From UBA10649 sp037130755 (GTDB lineage Bacteria > Actinomycetota > Actinomycetes > S36-B12): a DNA stretch of 64,000 bases. The translations under genes and the position numbers were made by a program. Shown here piece after piece: positions 31,201 through 38,831 of this stretch. The stretch is taken from assembly GCA_037130755.1 (NCBI GenBank), contig JBAXSI010000014.1, forward strand, positions 7,737-71,736, read 5' to 3'. The notes below the pieces were generated by a model. It did no database searches and was not told the DNA's origin. It saw only the letters and a program-made list of their open reading frames with translations. Position 1 is the first letter of the stretch, and every line of letters starts with the position of its first letter.

Positions 31201-31901
31201 TCCGCGTACCAGTCGTAGAACGAGAGCATCGACCCGCCCATGAGCGAGATGAACCGCGCACCAGCCGCATGGGAGGCCATCGACATCGCGGGGATGGGGG
31301 AAAAGCCGAAGACCCGATCGGGGCCGTGCGCCTTGATCGTGTGCACGTGAGCTGCCGCGATGATCTCGTTGACCTCAGCCCATGACGCCCTGACGAGCCC
31401 GCCCTTGCCGCGCGCTCGCTGGTAGCTGCGCCTGGTTGCCGGATCATTCACTACCGCAGCCCACGCATCGACCGGGTCGTCATGCGTAACGCGTGCCGCG
31501 CGATAGGCCTCGAGCAGGACGCCGCGCACATAGGGGTAGCGCACCCGCGTGGGCGAGTAGGTGTACCAGGAGAAGGCCGCACCGCGGGGGCAACCGCGGG
31601 GCTCGTACTCGGGGCTGTCCGGGCCCACGGACGGGTAGTCGGTCTGCTGCGTCTCCCACGTGATGATGCCGTCCTTGACGTACACCTTCCACGAGCAGGA
31701 GCCCGTGCAGTTCACGCCGTGCGTGCTGCGGACCACCTTGTCGTGGCTCCAGCGGTCGCGGTAGAAGACGTCGCCTTCACGGCCACCGGACTTGGTGACG
31801 GTGCGCAGGTCGGCAGACACCTTGCCAGGAGTGAAGAAGCGACCTGCCTTGACGAGGAACTCCTCGGTGGCCTTGCTGGTCGAGGTGTCGGTGCTCATCA
31901 C
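28203..31901 (-). CDS. narG: Respiratory nitrate reductase alpha subunit (Mo-bisMGD)
   Basis: Catalytic subunit of 1232 residues, the family's usual size, reducing nitrate to nitrite on the cytoplasmic side. The N-terminal FS0 [4Fe-4S] region HGVNCTGSCSWKVYV has the His plus Cys ligands of NarG. YEPRGCPRGAAFSW and FYDWYADLPVASPQ follow in family order. The Mo-bisMGD binding regions extend through to RRGGIHNSLTRLL near the end. No twin-arginine motif, as expected for a cytoplasmic Nar. Its start overlaps the upstream regulator (ATGA). Confidence 0.97.
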   Translation of the reverse strand: MMSTDTSTSKATEEFLVKAGRFFTPGKVSADLRTVTKSGGREGDVFYRDRWSHDKVVRSTHGVNCTGSCSWKVYVKDGIITWETQQTDYPSVGPDSPEYEPRGCPRGAAFSWYTYSPTRVRYPYVRGVLLEAYRAARVTHDDPVDAWAAVVNDPATRRSYQRARGKGGLVRASWAEVNEIIAAAHVHTIKAHGPDRVFGFSPIPAMSMASHAAGARFISLMGGSMLSFYDWYADLPVASPQVFGDQTDVPESADWWNAAYLIMWGSNVPVTRTPDAHFMAEARYRGQKVVTVSPDYADNTKFADEWMAPHPGTDGALAMAMGHVILREFFIERQVPRFVDYVKKYSDLPFLVTLREKDGAWVPDKFVTAADLGDEAEGADFKTVFVNAATGLPHVPNGSLGFRFNESGMGKWNLDLEGVDPALSLHGASGTESVEVLLPRFDVGQADNEGGGVHHRGVPAARLATASGERLATTVFDLLLAQYGVGRDGLPGQWPTGYDDPEPYTPAWQEEITGVPAAMAERIGREFAQNAEDSGGRSMILMGAGTNHWFHSDTIYRTFLALTTLCGTQGINGGGWAHYVGQEKCRPVTGWAQLAFGLDWSRPPRQMIGTGFWYVQTDQWRYDRLGADLLASPLGEGRFVGQSMIDTIAQSARSGWMPSYPQFDRNPLDIAAQAEAAGQAPADYVTEQLTSGEMKFAIEDPDAEANWPRVLTVWRANLLGSSSKGNEYFLKHLLGTDNSVRATEAPEDQRPRDVTWRDEAPEGKLDLLVSIDFRMTSTGLFGDILLPAATWYEKHDLSSTDMHPFIHAFTPAIDPPWETKSDYDIFQALGRRVSDLAHGHLGVRKDLVAVPLLHDTVDEMAMPGGVVRDWKTGEVELIPGKTAPKFVVVERDYTAIGAKMSALGPLAETLGMVTKGVPFSPTEEIALLAGKNGVIPDGPAAGRPSLVTAVHACETILALSGTTNGRLAVQGFKAMEKRTGQRLAFLAEEEEGKHITFPDTQARPVPVITSPEWSGSEHGGRRYTAFAINVEQLKPWQTLTGRMHFFLDHDWMSELGENMPIFRPPLNLHRLDGNQQLGDGKEVTVRYLTPHSKWSIHSEYQDNLFMLSLSRGGPEIWMSPQDAEAIGVKDNEWVESYNRNGVVAARAIVSHRMPAGTVFMYHAKDRTVDVPITETSKKRGGIHNSLTRLLIKPSHIVGGYAQLSFAFNYLGPTGNQRDEITVIRRRSQEVEY

Positions 31902-32584
31902 TGATCACTCTTCGACGAGGAGACGCGTCCGCGACCGTTGGCGGTGATGGTCCGGGCCGCCACAAGATCAGGTCGGTTCAAGTGGGCGATGCAGATGCCC
32001 GGTCGCGCCCACACGTCGACGGTCCCGACGGTGACGGGCTGTCCCGTCTGCTTGAGCAGCCGCGCGATGAGCGCCGTGTGGATGTCGCAGATCACCGGGT
32101 TGTCATCGACCAACGTGGCATAGGGGCACTGCGTCACGGCGATCGCGTCACCCACGGGATTGGTGACCGCAGTGAACCCAAGCCGGTTGAGCGCGCCGGT
32201 GGTCTCGAAGACGGCCTCATCGGGGGAGTTCGCCTCCAGCAGTGCCGGCAGGGCGCGGGCCCACTGCTCGGCGGCCCGCTCCGAAAGTGCGGGATCGTCT
32301 ACGTGGCTGAGTTGGGTGCTCAGGGCCTCCGCAAGGGCCTGGAAAGGTGACGCCTTCGGGGACGAGGCCCGGTATAGCCATCGCGGACGGCCTCGACCCG
32401 AGGCGTCGGCTGCGTCGCGGTTGATGGCCCCCGATGCCAGCAGGACGTCGAGGTGGCCGCGCACGGTGTTGGCATGAAGCCCCGTGCGCTCGGAGATCTC
32501 CTCGACTGTGAGGGGATTGTCCGAAACCTCCACCGCCGCCAGTACGCGGCCTCGGCTCTCCTGGGTGACTCGGGTGTCGTTCAT
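31898..32584 (-). CDS. HTH regulator with SufR-like Fe-S cysteine pattern, first gene of the nar operon
   Basis: A 228-residue regulator. An N-terminal winged helix (about 10-75) carries LTVEEISERTGLHANTVRGHLDVLLASG and a GRGRPRWLYR wing. The C-terminal sensor part has three spaced Cys: CPYATLVDDNPVIC, then PGICIAHL about 40 residues on. This layout resembles SufR-type [Fe-S] repressors. It probably senses oxygen, NO or Fe-S status and controls nar genes (inference). The TGA overlaps narG ATG, so it is co-translated with the reductase. It is divergent from narK, with a palindromic site between. Confidence 0.85.
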   Translation of the reverse strand: MNDTRVTQESRGRVLAAVEVSDNPLTVEEISERTGLHANTVRGHLDVLLASGAINRDAADASGRGRPRWLYRASSPKASPFQALAEALSTQLSHVDDPALSERAAEQWARALPALLEANSPDEAVFETTGALNRLGFTAVTNPVGDAIAVTQCPYATLVDDNPVICDIHTALIARLLKQTGQPVTVGTVDVWARPGICIAHLNRPDLVAARTITANGRGRVSSSKSDQ

Positions 32585-32622
32585 GAGGATTTTCTACCAC
32601 ACTCTCGAGACTTTTTCACTTT

Positions 32623-32633
32623 AACACCGTGTT
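32623..32633. promoter_or_regulatory. Candidate operator in the nar regulator/narK divergent region
   Basis: AACAC-C-GTGTT inverted repeat inside a longer near-symmetric AT-rich stretch, TTTAACACCGTGTTTAA. GTTTAAT occurs again 18 nt to the right. The 79-bp region separates the Fe-S regulator from narK, so this is the best candidate binding site for that regulator. Confidence 0.5.
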
Positions 32634-32649
32634 TAATAAATCTCTGTGG

Positions 32650-32655
32650 TTTAAT
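32650..32655 (+). promoter_or_regulatory. Candidate -10 box TTTAAT of narK, leaderless
   Basis: TTTAAT ends 8 nt before the GTG start at 32664, and no Shine-Dalgarno sequence is seen. Confidence 0.4.
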
Positions 32656-32663
32656 CCTGTCTT

Positions 32664-34040
32664 GTGACGACTGAAACCCCCGAGAAGGGCCGCGTCCCGG
32701 TCCTCGTCTGGTCCACCCTCGGCTTCACGCTGATGTTCGCCGTCTGGCTGATGTTCGGCGTCCTGGGCATCCCGATCCGCAAGGAATTCGGCCTGTCGGA
32801 CGTACAACTGGCCTGGCTCACCGCCGTCGCCGTGCTCAATGGAGCCATCTGGCGCCTGCCCGCCGGTATCGCCGCGGACCGGTTCGGCGGCAAGCGTGTC
32901 TTCGTGACCATGCTGGCCATCACGGCCGTGCCCGCCTACCTCGTCTCGACCGCGACCTCCTTCACGACCTTGCTGTTCTATGCGTTCCTGGTCGGCTTCG
33001 CCGGCAACTCGTTCAGCGTGGGCATCGCCTGGGTCAGCGCGTGGTGGCCGCAGAATCGGCAGGGCTTCGCGCTTGGCGTCTTCGGTGCCGGCAACGTGGG
33101 GGCGTCCGTCACGAAATTCATCGGCCCGGCCCTCATCGTCGCCGTCCCCGCCGCCGGCTACCTCGGTGGAGTTGTGCCCGGGGGTTGGCGGTTCGTGCCC
33201 TTCCTGTACATGGTCCTGCTCATCGCGATGGCCATCGGAATGTGGGCGTTCACCCCGCACCGTGAGATCAAGCCCGGCAGCGGCCGCTCGATGAAGTCGA
33301 TGCTGGCCCCGCTCAAGCAGACCCGCGTCTGGCGATTCAGCCTCTACTACGTCGTCGTCTTCGGTGCCTACGTCGCACTGGCCGCATGGCTGCCGAAGTA
33401 CTACGTCGACGTCTACGGAATGCCGCTCTCACAGGCGGCCCTACTCACCGCGATCTTCATCTTCCCCGCGTCACTTCTTCGCCCCGTCGGTGGCTGGATG
33501 TCGGACCGCATCGGCGCTCGCAAGGTCATGTACATCTGTTTCACGATCATGCTCGTGGCATCGGGAATCCTGATGATGCCCTACGGCCACATCGTCCTGT
33601 CGAATCCCAACGGCACCACCAGCGAGATCCTCCCCTGGCAGGTGGGCACCATCCTCTTCACGTTGCTGGTCTTCCTCATGGGCTGCGCGATGGGCATCGG
33701 CAAGGCCGCCGTCTATAAGCACATCCCCGAGTACTTCCCGAACGACGTGGGAGCCGTGGGGGGCCTCGTGGGATCCCTGGGTGCCCTGGGCGGGTTCTTC
33801 CTGCCACTGCTCTTCGCCTACACGACCTCGTTCACGATGCTCCCGCAGTCCACCTTCTTCGTGATCTTCATGGTGACCCTGATCGCCATGGTCTGGATGC
33901 ACGTCACCGTCGTCTCGCTCCTTCACAAGGCGAGCCCGGAACTGTCCAACAAGTTCGAGCACGACCACCACACACCTCTCGCTGACGAAGCTCCCTTCCT
34001 CGACGAGTCCGAGTTCGACAAGACAGGAGCCCGCTCATGA
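32664..34040 (+). CDS. narK: NarK-type nitrate/nitrite transporter (NNP family), first copy
   Basis: Major-facilitator protein of 458 residues with 12 hydrophobic segments. The glycine-rich nitrate signatures are GFALGVFGAGNVGASVTKF (after helix 4-5) and VGAVGGLVGSLGALGGFFLP in the second half, with the conserved Arg of IWRLPAGI in helix 2. NNP members are nitrate/H+ symporters (NarK1) or nitrate/nitrite antiporters (NarK2). The C-terminal cytosolic tail (HDHHTPLADEAP) is acidic. The stop overlaps the next narK (ATGA). Confidence 0.93.
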   Translation: MTTETPEKGRVPVLVWSTLGFTLMFAVWLMFGVLGIPIRKEFGLSDVQLAWLTAVAVLNGAIWRLPAGIAADRFGGKRVFVTMLAITAVPAYLVSTATSFTTLLFYAFLVGFAGNSFSVGIAWVSAWWPQNRQGFALGVFGAGNVGASVTKFIGPALIVAVPAAGYLGGVVPGGWRFVPFLYMVLLIAMAIGMWAFTPHREIKPGSGRSMKSMLAPLKQTRVWRFSLYYVVVFGAYVALAAWLPKYYVDVYGMPLSQAALLTAIFIFPASLLRPVGGWMSDRIGARKVMYICFTIMLVASGILMMPYGHIVLSNPNGTTSEILPWQVGTILFTLLVFLMGCAMGIGKAAVYKHIPEYFPNDVGAVGGLVGSLGALGGFFLPLLFAYTTSFTMLPQSTFFVIFMVTLIAMVWMHVTVVSLLHKASPELSNKFEHDHHTPLADEAPFLDESEFDKTGARS

Positions 34041-35365
34041 GCACGACGACATCACAGCGCAAGGGATCGGACTGGCTGCCGGCGTGGGATCCTGAGTCTG
34101 CCGATTGGGACTCGGGCCGTGCCTGGAAGACCCTTTGGGTCACCACCTATGCACTGAGCCTTGGCTTCATCACGTGGTTCCTCGCCTCGGCCATCGCCCC
34201 GAAGCTCAACAGCATCGGCTTCGACCTGAGCCAGGGACAGCTCTACTGGCTGATCGCGATGCCCGGCCTGGCAGGTGGCACCCTGCGGCTGATCTGGACG
34301 TTCCTTCCCCCGATCGTCGGCACCCGCAAGCTGGTTACCCTCACCACGGCGCTCTTCCTCATCCCACTTATCGGGTGGGGTCTTGCCGTCCAGAACCCGG
34401 CCACCCCGTACTCCGTGCTTCTGCTGCTCGGGGCACTTGCGGGAATCGGCGGCGGCGCGTTCTCCGGCTTCATGCCGAGCACCTCCTACTTCTTCCCGCG
34501 CTCCAAGCAGGGCACCGCGCTGGGCCTGCAGGCCGGCATCGGCAACTTCGGCGTCAGCCTCGTGCAGTTCGTGACCCCATGGATCATCGGCATCGCGATC
34601 ATCGGCGGATCGCAGATGATGACGAACAAGGACACCGGCGCCACCAAGGAGGTCTGGTACCAGAACGCCGGCTACCTCTGGGTCCCATTCGTGATCGTGG
34701 CTGTCATTCTCGCGTGGTTCCTTCTCCGCAGCGTCCCCGTGCAGGCTCGAGGCTTCAAGGACCAACTCGATATCTTCAAGAACAAGCACACCTGGATCAT
34801 GACCTACCTCTACGTCATCACCTTCGGAACCTTCTCCGGCCTCGCCGCGGGATTCGCGCTCCTCATCAACAACCTCTACGGCACGAAGGTGTTCGGTGAT
34901 GCCGGCATCGACCCCGTCAAGTACGCCTTCCTCGGAGCCCTCATCGGGTCCGTCGCGCGAGTGATCTCCGGACCCATCGCCGACAGGGTCGGCGGCGGGC
35001 GCATGACAGTCTTCGCCACGGTCGGAATCTCGCTGGCATCGCTCTACACGCTCTTCCAGCTGTCCCCCACGTCAGCAGATCAGTTCCCGCAGTTCCTCTA
35101 CGGGATGCTCGCCATCTTCTTCTTCGCCGGTGTCGGAAACGCCAGCACGTTCAAGCAGATGCCCATGATCTTCGAACGCCGTCAGGCAGGCGGAGTGATC
35201 GGCTGGACCTCAGCAATCGCCGCCTACGGCCCCTTCATCTTCGGCGTGATGCTCGCGTACATCTCCCCGACACTGTTCTTCGGGCTGGGAGTCGTGTTCG
35301 CCCTCATCGCCGGAGTCATCTCCTGGTGGTTCTACGCGCGTCCCGGCGCCGAGAAGCCCTGCTGA
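34037..35365 (+). CDS. narK: NarK-type nitrate/nitrite transporter (NNP family), second copy
   Basis: A 442-residue transporter, clearly diverged from the first copy. It has a soluble N-terminal opening (WLPAWDPESADWDSG) seen in NarK2-type proteins, the Arg of TLRLIWTFLPPIVGTRK and the nitrate signature TALGLQAGIGNFGVSLVQF. The long loop between helices 5 and 6 (MMTNKDTGATKEVWYQNAGY) is also typical of NarK2. AGGAG precedes ATG. Overlapping with narK-1, it resembles the NarK1-NarK2 pairs or fusions known in other denitrifiers, so the two may act as symporter plus antiporter. Confidence 0.93.
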   Translation: MSTTTSQRKGSDWLPAWDPESADWDSGRAWKTLWVTTYALSLGFITWFLASAIAPKLNSIGFDLSQGQLYWLIAMPGLAGGTLRLIWTFLPPIVGTRKLVTLTTALFLIPLIGWGLAVQNPATPYSVLLLLGALAGIGGGAFSGFMPSTSYFFPRSKQGTALGLQAGIGNFGVSLVQFVTPWIIGIAIIGGSQMMTNKDTGATKEVWYQNAGYLWVPFVIVAVILAWFLLRSVPVQARGFKDQLDIFKNKHTWIMTYLYVITFGTFSGLAAGFALLINNLYGTKVFGDAGIDPVKYAFLGALIGSVARVISGPIADRVGGGRMTVFATVGISLASLYTLFQLSPTSADQFPQFLYGMLAIFFFAGVGNASTFKQMPMIFERRQAGGVIGWTSAIAAYGPFIFGVMLAYISPTLFFGLGVVFALIAGVISWWFYARPGAEKPC

Positions 35366-35416
35366 CCACACAGAGATGAACCGCGAGGGGCCGGCAGCAA
35401 GGAGGCAACCAAGCGA

Positions 35417-35461
35417 ATGACGAAAGGTCGAGTCTCAGTACGCCCTCGTCAATCAAATTGA
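35417..35461 (+). CDS. Possible 14-residue leader ORF upstream of the hydrogenase operon
   Basis: AAGGAGG followed after 11 nt by ATG and a 14-codon ORF (MTKGRVSVRPRQSN), which ends 6 nt before the hydrogenase beta-subunit ATG. That ATG has no good RBS of its own, so coupling is conceivable. Weak evidence. Confidence 0.25.
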   Translation: MTKGRVSVRPRQSN

Positions 35462-35467
35462 GACAAG

Positions 35468-36700
35468 ATGAGAGACAAGGTCGCAACTCTCGCCTCTGAG
35501 TTCGGCCTCGACATGACGCCGGGGGTGCTCATGGCAAGTGGCGCGATACTGGATTCCACAGGCCTGCAGGCACTCCTCGATGCACTGCACACGCGCGGCT
35601 ACCAGGTCCTCGGCCCGACGCTTCGAGATGGCGCCTTGGTGCTGGCCGAGATCTCGACCCTCGACGACCTGCCTCGGGGCATCGGCGACGAGCAGGCGGC
35701 CGGGCACTACCGGACACGGCCCCGCGGCGATGAGTCGCTGTTCGGGTTCGCTGCCACCGCGCAGTCCGCCAAGCCCCTCCTCTTCCCGGCCGACGAACTG
35801 CTGTGGAGGGGGACGCGTACCGACTCCGGATTCGACGTGACCCGCGAGACCGGAGAGCCTGCCCCCGTGGCCCTTCTCGGCGTTCGCGGATGTGACCTCG
35901 CCGCGATCAACATCCACGACACCGTCCTCCTGAGCCGGAACGCCATGGACGTCCACTACGCGTCACGACGCGCTCGCTCCCTCCTGATCGCCGTCACGTG
36001 CGCCACCCCGGCGGGTACATGCTTCTGCGCCTCGATGGGCACCGGCCCCAGGCCCGGCGAAGGCGCCGACCTGATCCTCACTGAACTGCTCGACGCCGAC
36101 GGGCACCGCTTCCTCGTCGAGTCCCATTCGCCCGCTGGCGCTGACCTCCTCGCGTCGTTGCCCACCGTCGAGGCAACCGCGGCGGACCAGGAAGCGGCGC
36201 AAGGCGTGGTGACCTCGGCGACCACCCAGATGGGCCGGCAGATGCGCACGGACGACCTGCGCGACCTGCTCTACGCCAGCGCCGAGAGCCCCCGTTGGAG
36301 CGATGTGGCCGAACGTTGCCTGGCCTGCACCAACTGCACCATGGTCTGCCCCACCTGCTTCTGCACGTCCGTGGAGGATGTCAGCGACCTGTCCGGGGAT
36401 GTCGACGAGCGCCATCGAGTGTGGGACTCCTGCTTCTCGATGGAGTACTCGCGGCTACACGGCGGCGCCGTCCGCACCTCGACGAGCGCGCGCTACCGGC
36501 AGTGGCTCACGCACAAACTCGCCGCATGGCCCGACCAGTTCGGGATGTCCGGCTGCGTCGGCTGCGGACGGTGCATCACGTGGTGTCCCGCCTCGATCGA
36601 CATCACTGCCGAGGTGACCGCACTGCGCGAGGACGCGGCACACCGGGAAGCCACACCGGCCGGTCCGGGCACCCCGAGCCTGCCCAACACGGACCGATAG
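35468..36700 (+). CDS. hyhB: [NiFe] hydrogenase (group 3b type) beta subunit, 4Fe-4S protein
   Basis: A 410-residue Fe-S subunit of the soluble NAD(P)-linked hydrogenase. The N-terminal part (1-260) matches the HydB/anaerobic sulfite reductase A-type family (VALLGVRGCDLAAINIHD). The last third has two [4Fe-4S] cluster motifs: CLACTNCTMVCP, with a following CFC, and CVGCGRCITWCP. It relays electrons between the hydrogenase core and the flavin subunit. It is the first gene of a six-gene operon with overlapping or near-adjacent members, 102 nt after narK-2. Confidence 0.9.
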   Translation: MRDKVATLASEFGLDMTPGVLMASGAILDSTGLQALLDALHTRGYQVLGPTLRDGALVLAEISTLDDLPRGIGDEQAAGHYRTRPRGDESLFGFAATAQSAKPLLFPADELLWRGTRTDSGFDVTRETGEPAPVALLGVRGCDLAAINIHDTVLLSRNAMDVHYASRRARSLLIAVTCATPAGTCFCASMGTGPRPGEGADLILTELLDADGHRFLVESHSPAGADLLASLPTVEATAADQEAAQGVVTSATTQMGRQMRTDDLRDLLYASAESPRWSDVAERCLACTNCTMVCPTCFCTSVEDVSDLSGDVDERHRVWDSCFSMEYSRLHGGAVRTSTSARYRQWLTHKLAAWPDQFGMSGCVGCGRCITWCPASIDITAEVTALREDAAHREATPAGPGTPSLPNTDR

Positions 36701-36709
36701 GAGGACTAC

Positions 36710-37171
36710 ATGCGCACCCTGGCCGAGTACCTTCCCGAGCATCCCTTCCTCGCCGGACTCGACGGGTCGGTGATGGACCTGGTGGTTGGCTGCGCCCAGA
36801 ACGTGCACTTCAAGGAAGGCGAGGTCGTGTTCCGCCCCGGGGAGCCAGCGAACACCTTCTACGTCATCCGTCACGGCAGGGTGGCCCTGGACATCCACGA
36901 CCCCCGTCGCGGGACGATCGTCGTCGCCAGCCTCGGCGACGGTGAGGTCGTGGGATGGTCCTGGCTGGTGCCGCCGTACCGGTGGATGTTCGGCGCGCGG
37001 GCAGTCTCCCCTGTCAGTGCGGTCGCACTGGACGGAGCGTGCCTGCGTGGCAAGGCGGATGAGGATCCGGCCATGGGCTACGCCCTTATGCAGCGCGTTG
37101 CGAGCGTGATGTACGACCGTCTGCAGGACGCCCGGCTGCGCCTGCTCGACCTGTATGGGAGCCCCATGTGA
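36710..37171 (+). CDS. Stand-alone cyclic-nucleotide-binding domain protein in hydrogenase operon
   Basis: A 153-residue protein containing only a Crp-like cNMP-binding beta-roll (HFKEGEVVFRPGEPANTFYVIRHGRVAL, GEVVGWSWL) and the start of the long C helix. No helix-turn-helix follows, so it is not a transcription factor. The canonical phosphate-binding Arg-Ala pair of cAMP pockets is not evident (ARAVSPVSAV region). AGGAGG precedes ATG. The stop overlaps the gamma-subunit GTG. It is perhaps a regulatory subunit of the enzyme, as in some actinobacterial group 3b operons. Confidence 0.85.
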   Translation: MRTLAEYLPEHPFLAGLDGSVMDLVVGCAQNVHFKEGEVVFRPGEPANTFYVIRHGRVALDIHDPRRGTIVVASLGDGEVVGWSWLVPPYRWMFGARAVSPVSAVALDGACLRGKADEDPAMGYALMQRVASVMYDRLQDARLRLLDLYGSPM

Positions 37172-38028
37172 GCGTGAATGCGCTGGCTCCTGCGTCTGAC
37201 CTTCTTGTCGACCCGATGATTCCTCGCGAGTTCGCCGTAGTAGCGACACGCTTGGACACCCTCGACACGGTGACACTCGCGCTGGAGCCGCTTGACGGCA
37301 TTCCCTTGGCATACCGGGCCGGGCAGTTCACCATGCTGCACGCTTTCGGCGTCGGCGAGGTGCCTATCTCCATCTGCGGCGATCCCACTGGCTCGGGTCC
37401 GCTGCTGCACACCATCCGCGACGTCGGCGCCGTCACGCACGCACTCGTGACGGCCTCACCGGGTGCCACCGTGGGCGTCCGCGGCCCCTTCGGCACCGGC
37501 TGGGACGTCACCGACGGCAAGGGTGGGGACGTCGTCATGGTGACGGGCGGGATCGGGTTGGCGCCCTTGCGCCCGGCCATCCTGGAGGTCATCTCCCAGC
37601 GTTCCGAGTACGGCCGCGTGGTCCTGCTCTACGGTGCCCGTTCGCCCGCCGACATCCTGTTCGCCGACGACATGACGAGGTGGGCGGAGCAGTACGACAT
37701 CGTGGTCGAGGTGACCGTCGACTACGGTCCGCCGAGCTGGAGCGGGCGAGTGGGGCTGGTCACCGCGCTGGTGGCCCGCGCGGGCTTCGACCCGCTTCGC
37801 AGTCTGGCCCTGGTCTGCGGTCCGGAAGTGATGATGCGGTACGCGGCCGATGCCCTCATCACTCGCGGCGTGCCGGCCACTCGCATCCGGTTGTCCATGG
37901 AGCGCAACATGAAGTGCGGCGTCGGCTTGTGCGGGCACTGCCAACTGCGCGAGCTCTTCCTGTGCGTGGACGGGCCGGTGCTGACCTACGACAGACTCGC
38001 CCCGCTGATGGACGTCCGGGAGCTGTGA
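37168..38028 (+). CDS. hyhG: [NiFe] hydrogenase (group 3b type) gamma subunit, FAD/NAD(P)-binding
   Basis: A 286-residue diaphorase subunit exchanging electrons with NAD(P)H. FAD-binding barrel (YRAGQFTMLHAFGVGEVPISIC), a nucleotide-binding half with VTGGIGLAPLRP and LLYGARSPADILF, and a C-terminal [2Fe-2S] site of the dihydroorotate dehydrogenase B type, CGVGLCGHC, with a fourth Cys in LFLCVDGP. The start is GTG overlapping the previous stop. The stop overlaps the small-subunit ATG (TGATG). Confidence 0.93.
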   Translation: MSVNALAPASDLLVDPMIPREFAVVATRLDTLDTVTLALEPLDGIPLAYRAGQFTMLHAFGVGEVPISICGDPTGSGPLLHTIRDVGAVTHALVTASPGATVGVRGPFGTGWDVTDGKGGDVVMVTGGIGLAPLRPAILEVISQRSEYGRVVLLYGARSPADILFADDMTRWAEQYDIVVEVTVDYGPPSWSGRVGLVTALVARAGFDPLRSLALVCGPEVMMRYAADALITRGVPATRIRLSMERNMKCGVGLCGHCQLRELFLCVDGPVLTYDRLAPLMDVREL

Positions 38029-38831
38029 TGGCGGAGAAACCGACGTTGGCCGTGTGGAAGTTCGCCTCCTGTGATGGCTGTCAGTTGACGTTGCTCAACT
38101 GCGAGGACGAGCTGCTCGCAGTGGCCGAGCGGGTGAGCGTCGCCTACTTCCCCGAGGCCACCCGAGCCGTCGTCGCCGGCCCGTACGACATCAGTCTCGT
38201 CGAGGGCTCGATCACGACGCCGGCGGATGCCGAACGGATCCAGGAGGTCCGGGCCGCTTCCGGCATGCTGATCACGATCGGTGCCTGTGCGACTGCCGGC
38301 GGCATCCAGGCCCTGCGCAATTTCGCCGACGTGTCGGAGTTCCTGTCCGTCGTGTACGCCCACCCCGCATACGTGGCCACCCTCGACCGTTCCACGCCCA
38401 TCTCGGCACACGTCACCGTGGACTTCCAGCTGCGCGGCTGCCCGATCGACAAGCGCCAGTTGCTCGAGGTACTGGCGGCCACCTTGCAGGGCCGTAAGCC
38501 GCGGATCCCGACCTACAGCGTCTGCGTCGAGTGCAAGAGAAGCGGGACCACGTGCGTTGCCCTGGCGAGCGGATCGCCCTGCCTCGGTCCGGTCACCCAG
38601 GCCGGGTGCGGGGCGCTGTGCCCGAAGTTCAATCGTGGTTGCTACGGCTGCTTCGGGCCGAACGACACCCCGAACACCGCCTCGCTCGCCACCCGACTGC
38701 GGTCTGAGGGAATGGCGGAGACCGACGTGATGCGCTTCTTCCGGACCTTCAACGCTGCGGCCGAGCCGTTCCGCGTTGAGAGCACGGCGCACGAACACTC
38801 AGTGGCGCCACGCGAGGGGGTGATCTCGTGA
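38028..38831 (+). CDS. hyhS: [NiFe] hydrogenase (group 3b type) small subunit
   Basis: A 267-residue Fe-S subunit that contacts the active-site subunit. The proximal cluster motif SCDGCQL (Cys15, Cys18) is at the N-terminus, GACATAGGIQALRNF in the middle, and RGCPIDKRQLLE with VCVECKR, and a Cys-rich end (GCGALCPKFNRGCYGCFGP) holds the remaining clusters. No twin-arginine leader, so it stays in the cytoplasm, as expected for group 3. ATG 38028 overlaps the gamma stop. Confidence 0.94.
   Translation: MAEKPTLAVWKFASCDGCQLTLLNCEDELLAVAERVSVAYFPEATRAVVAGPYDISLVEGSITTPADAERIQEVRAASGMLITIGACATAGGIQALRNFADVSEFLSVVYAHPAYVATLDRSTPISAHVTVDFQLRGCPIDKRQLLEVLAATLQGRKPRIPTYSVCVECKRSGTTCVALASGSPCLGPVTQAGCGALCPKFNRGCYGCFGPNDTPNTASLATRLRSEGMAETDVMRFFRTFNAAAEPFRVESTAHEHSVAPREGVIS

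Noticed and set aside
30168..31385. 405-codon frame antisense to narG
   Set aside because: narG is intact and clearly coding on the other strand. The frame has no RBS or family.
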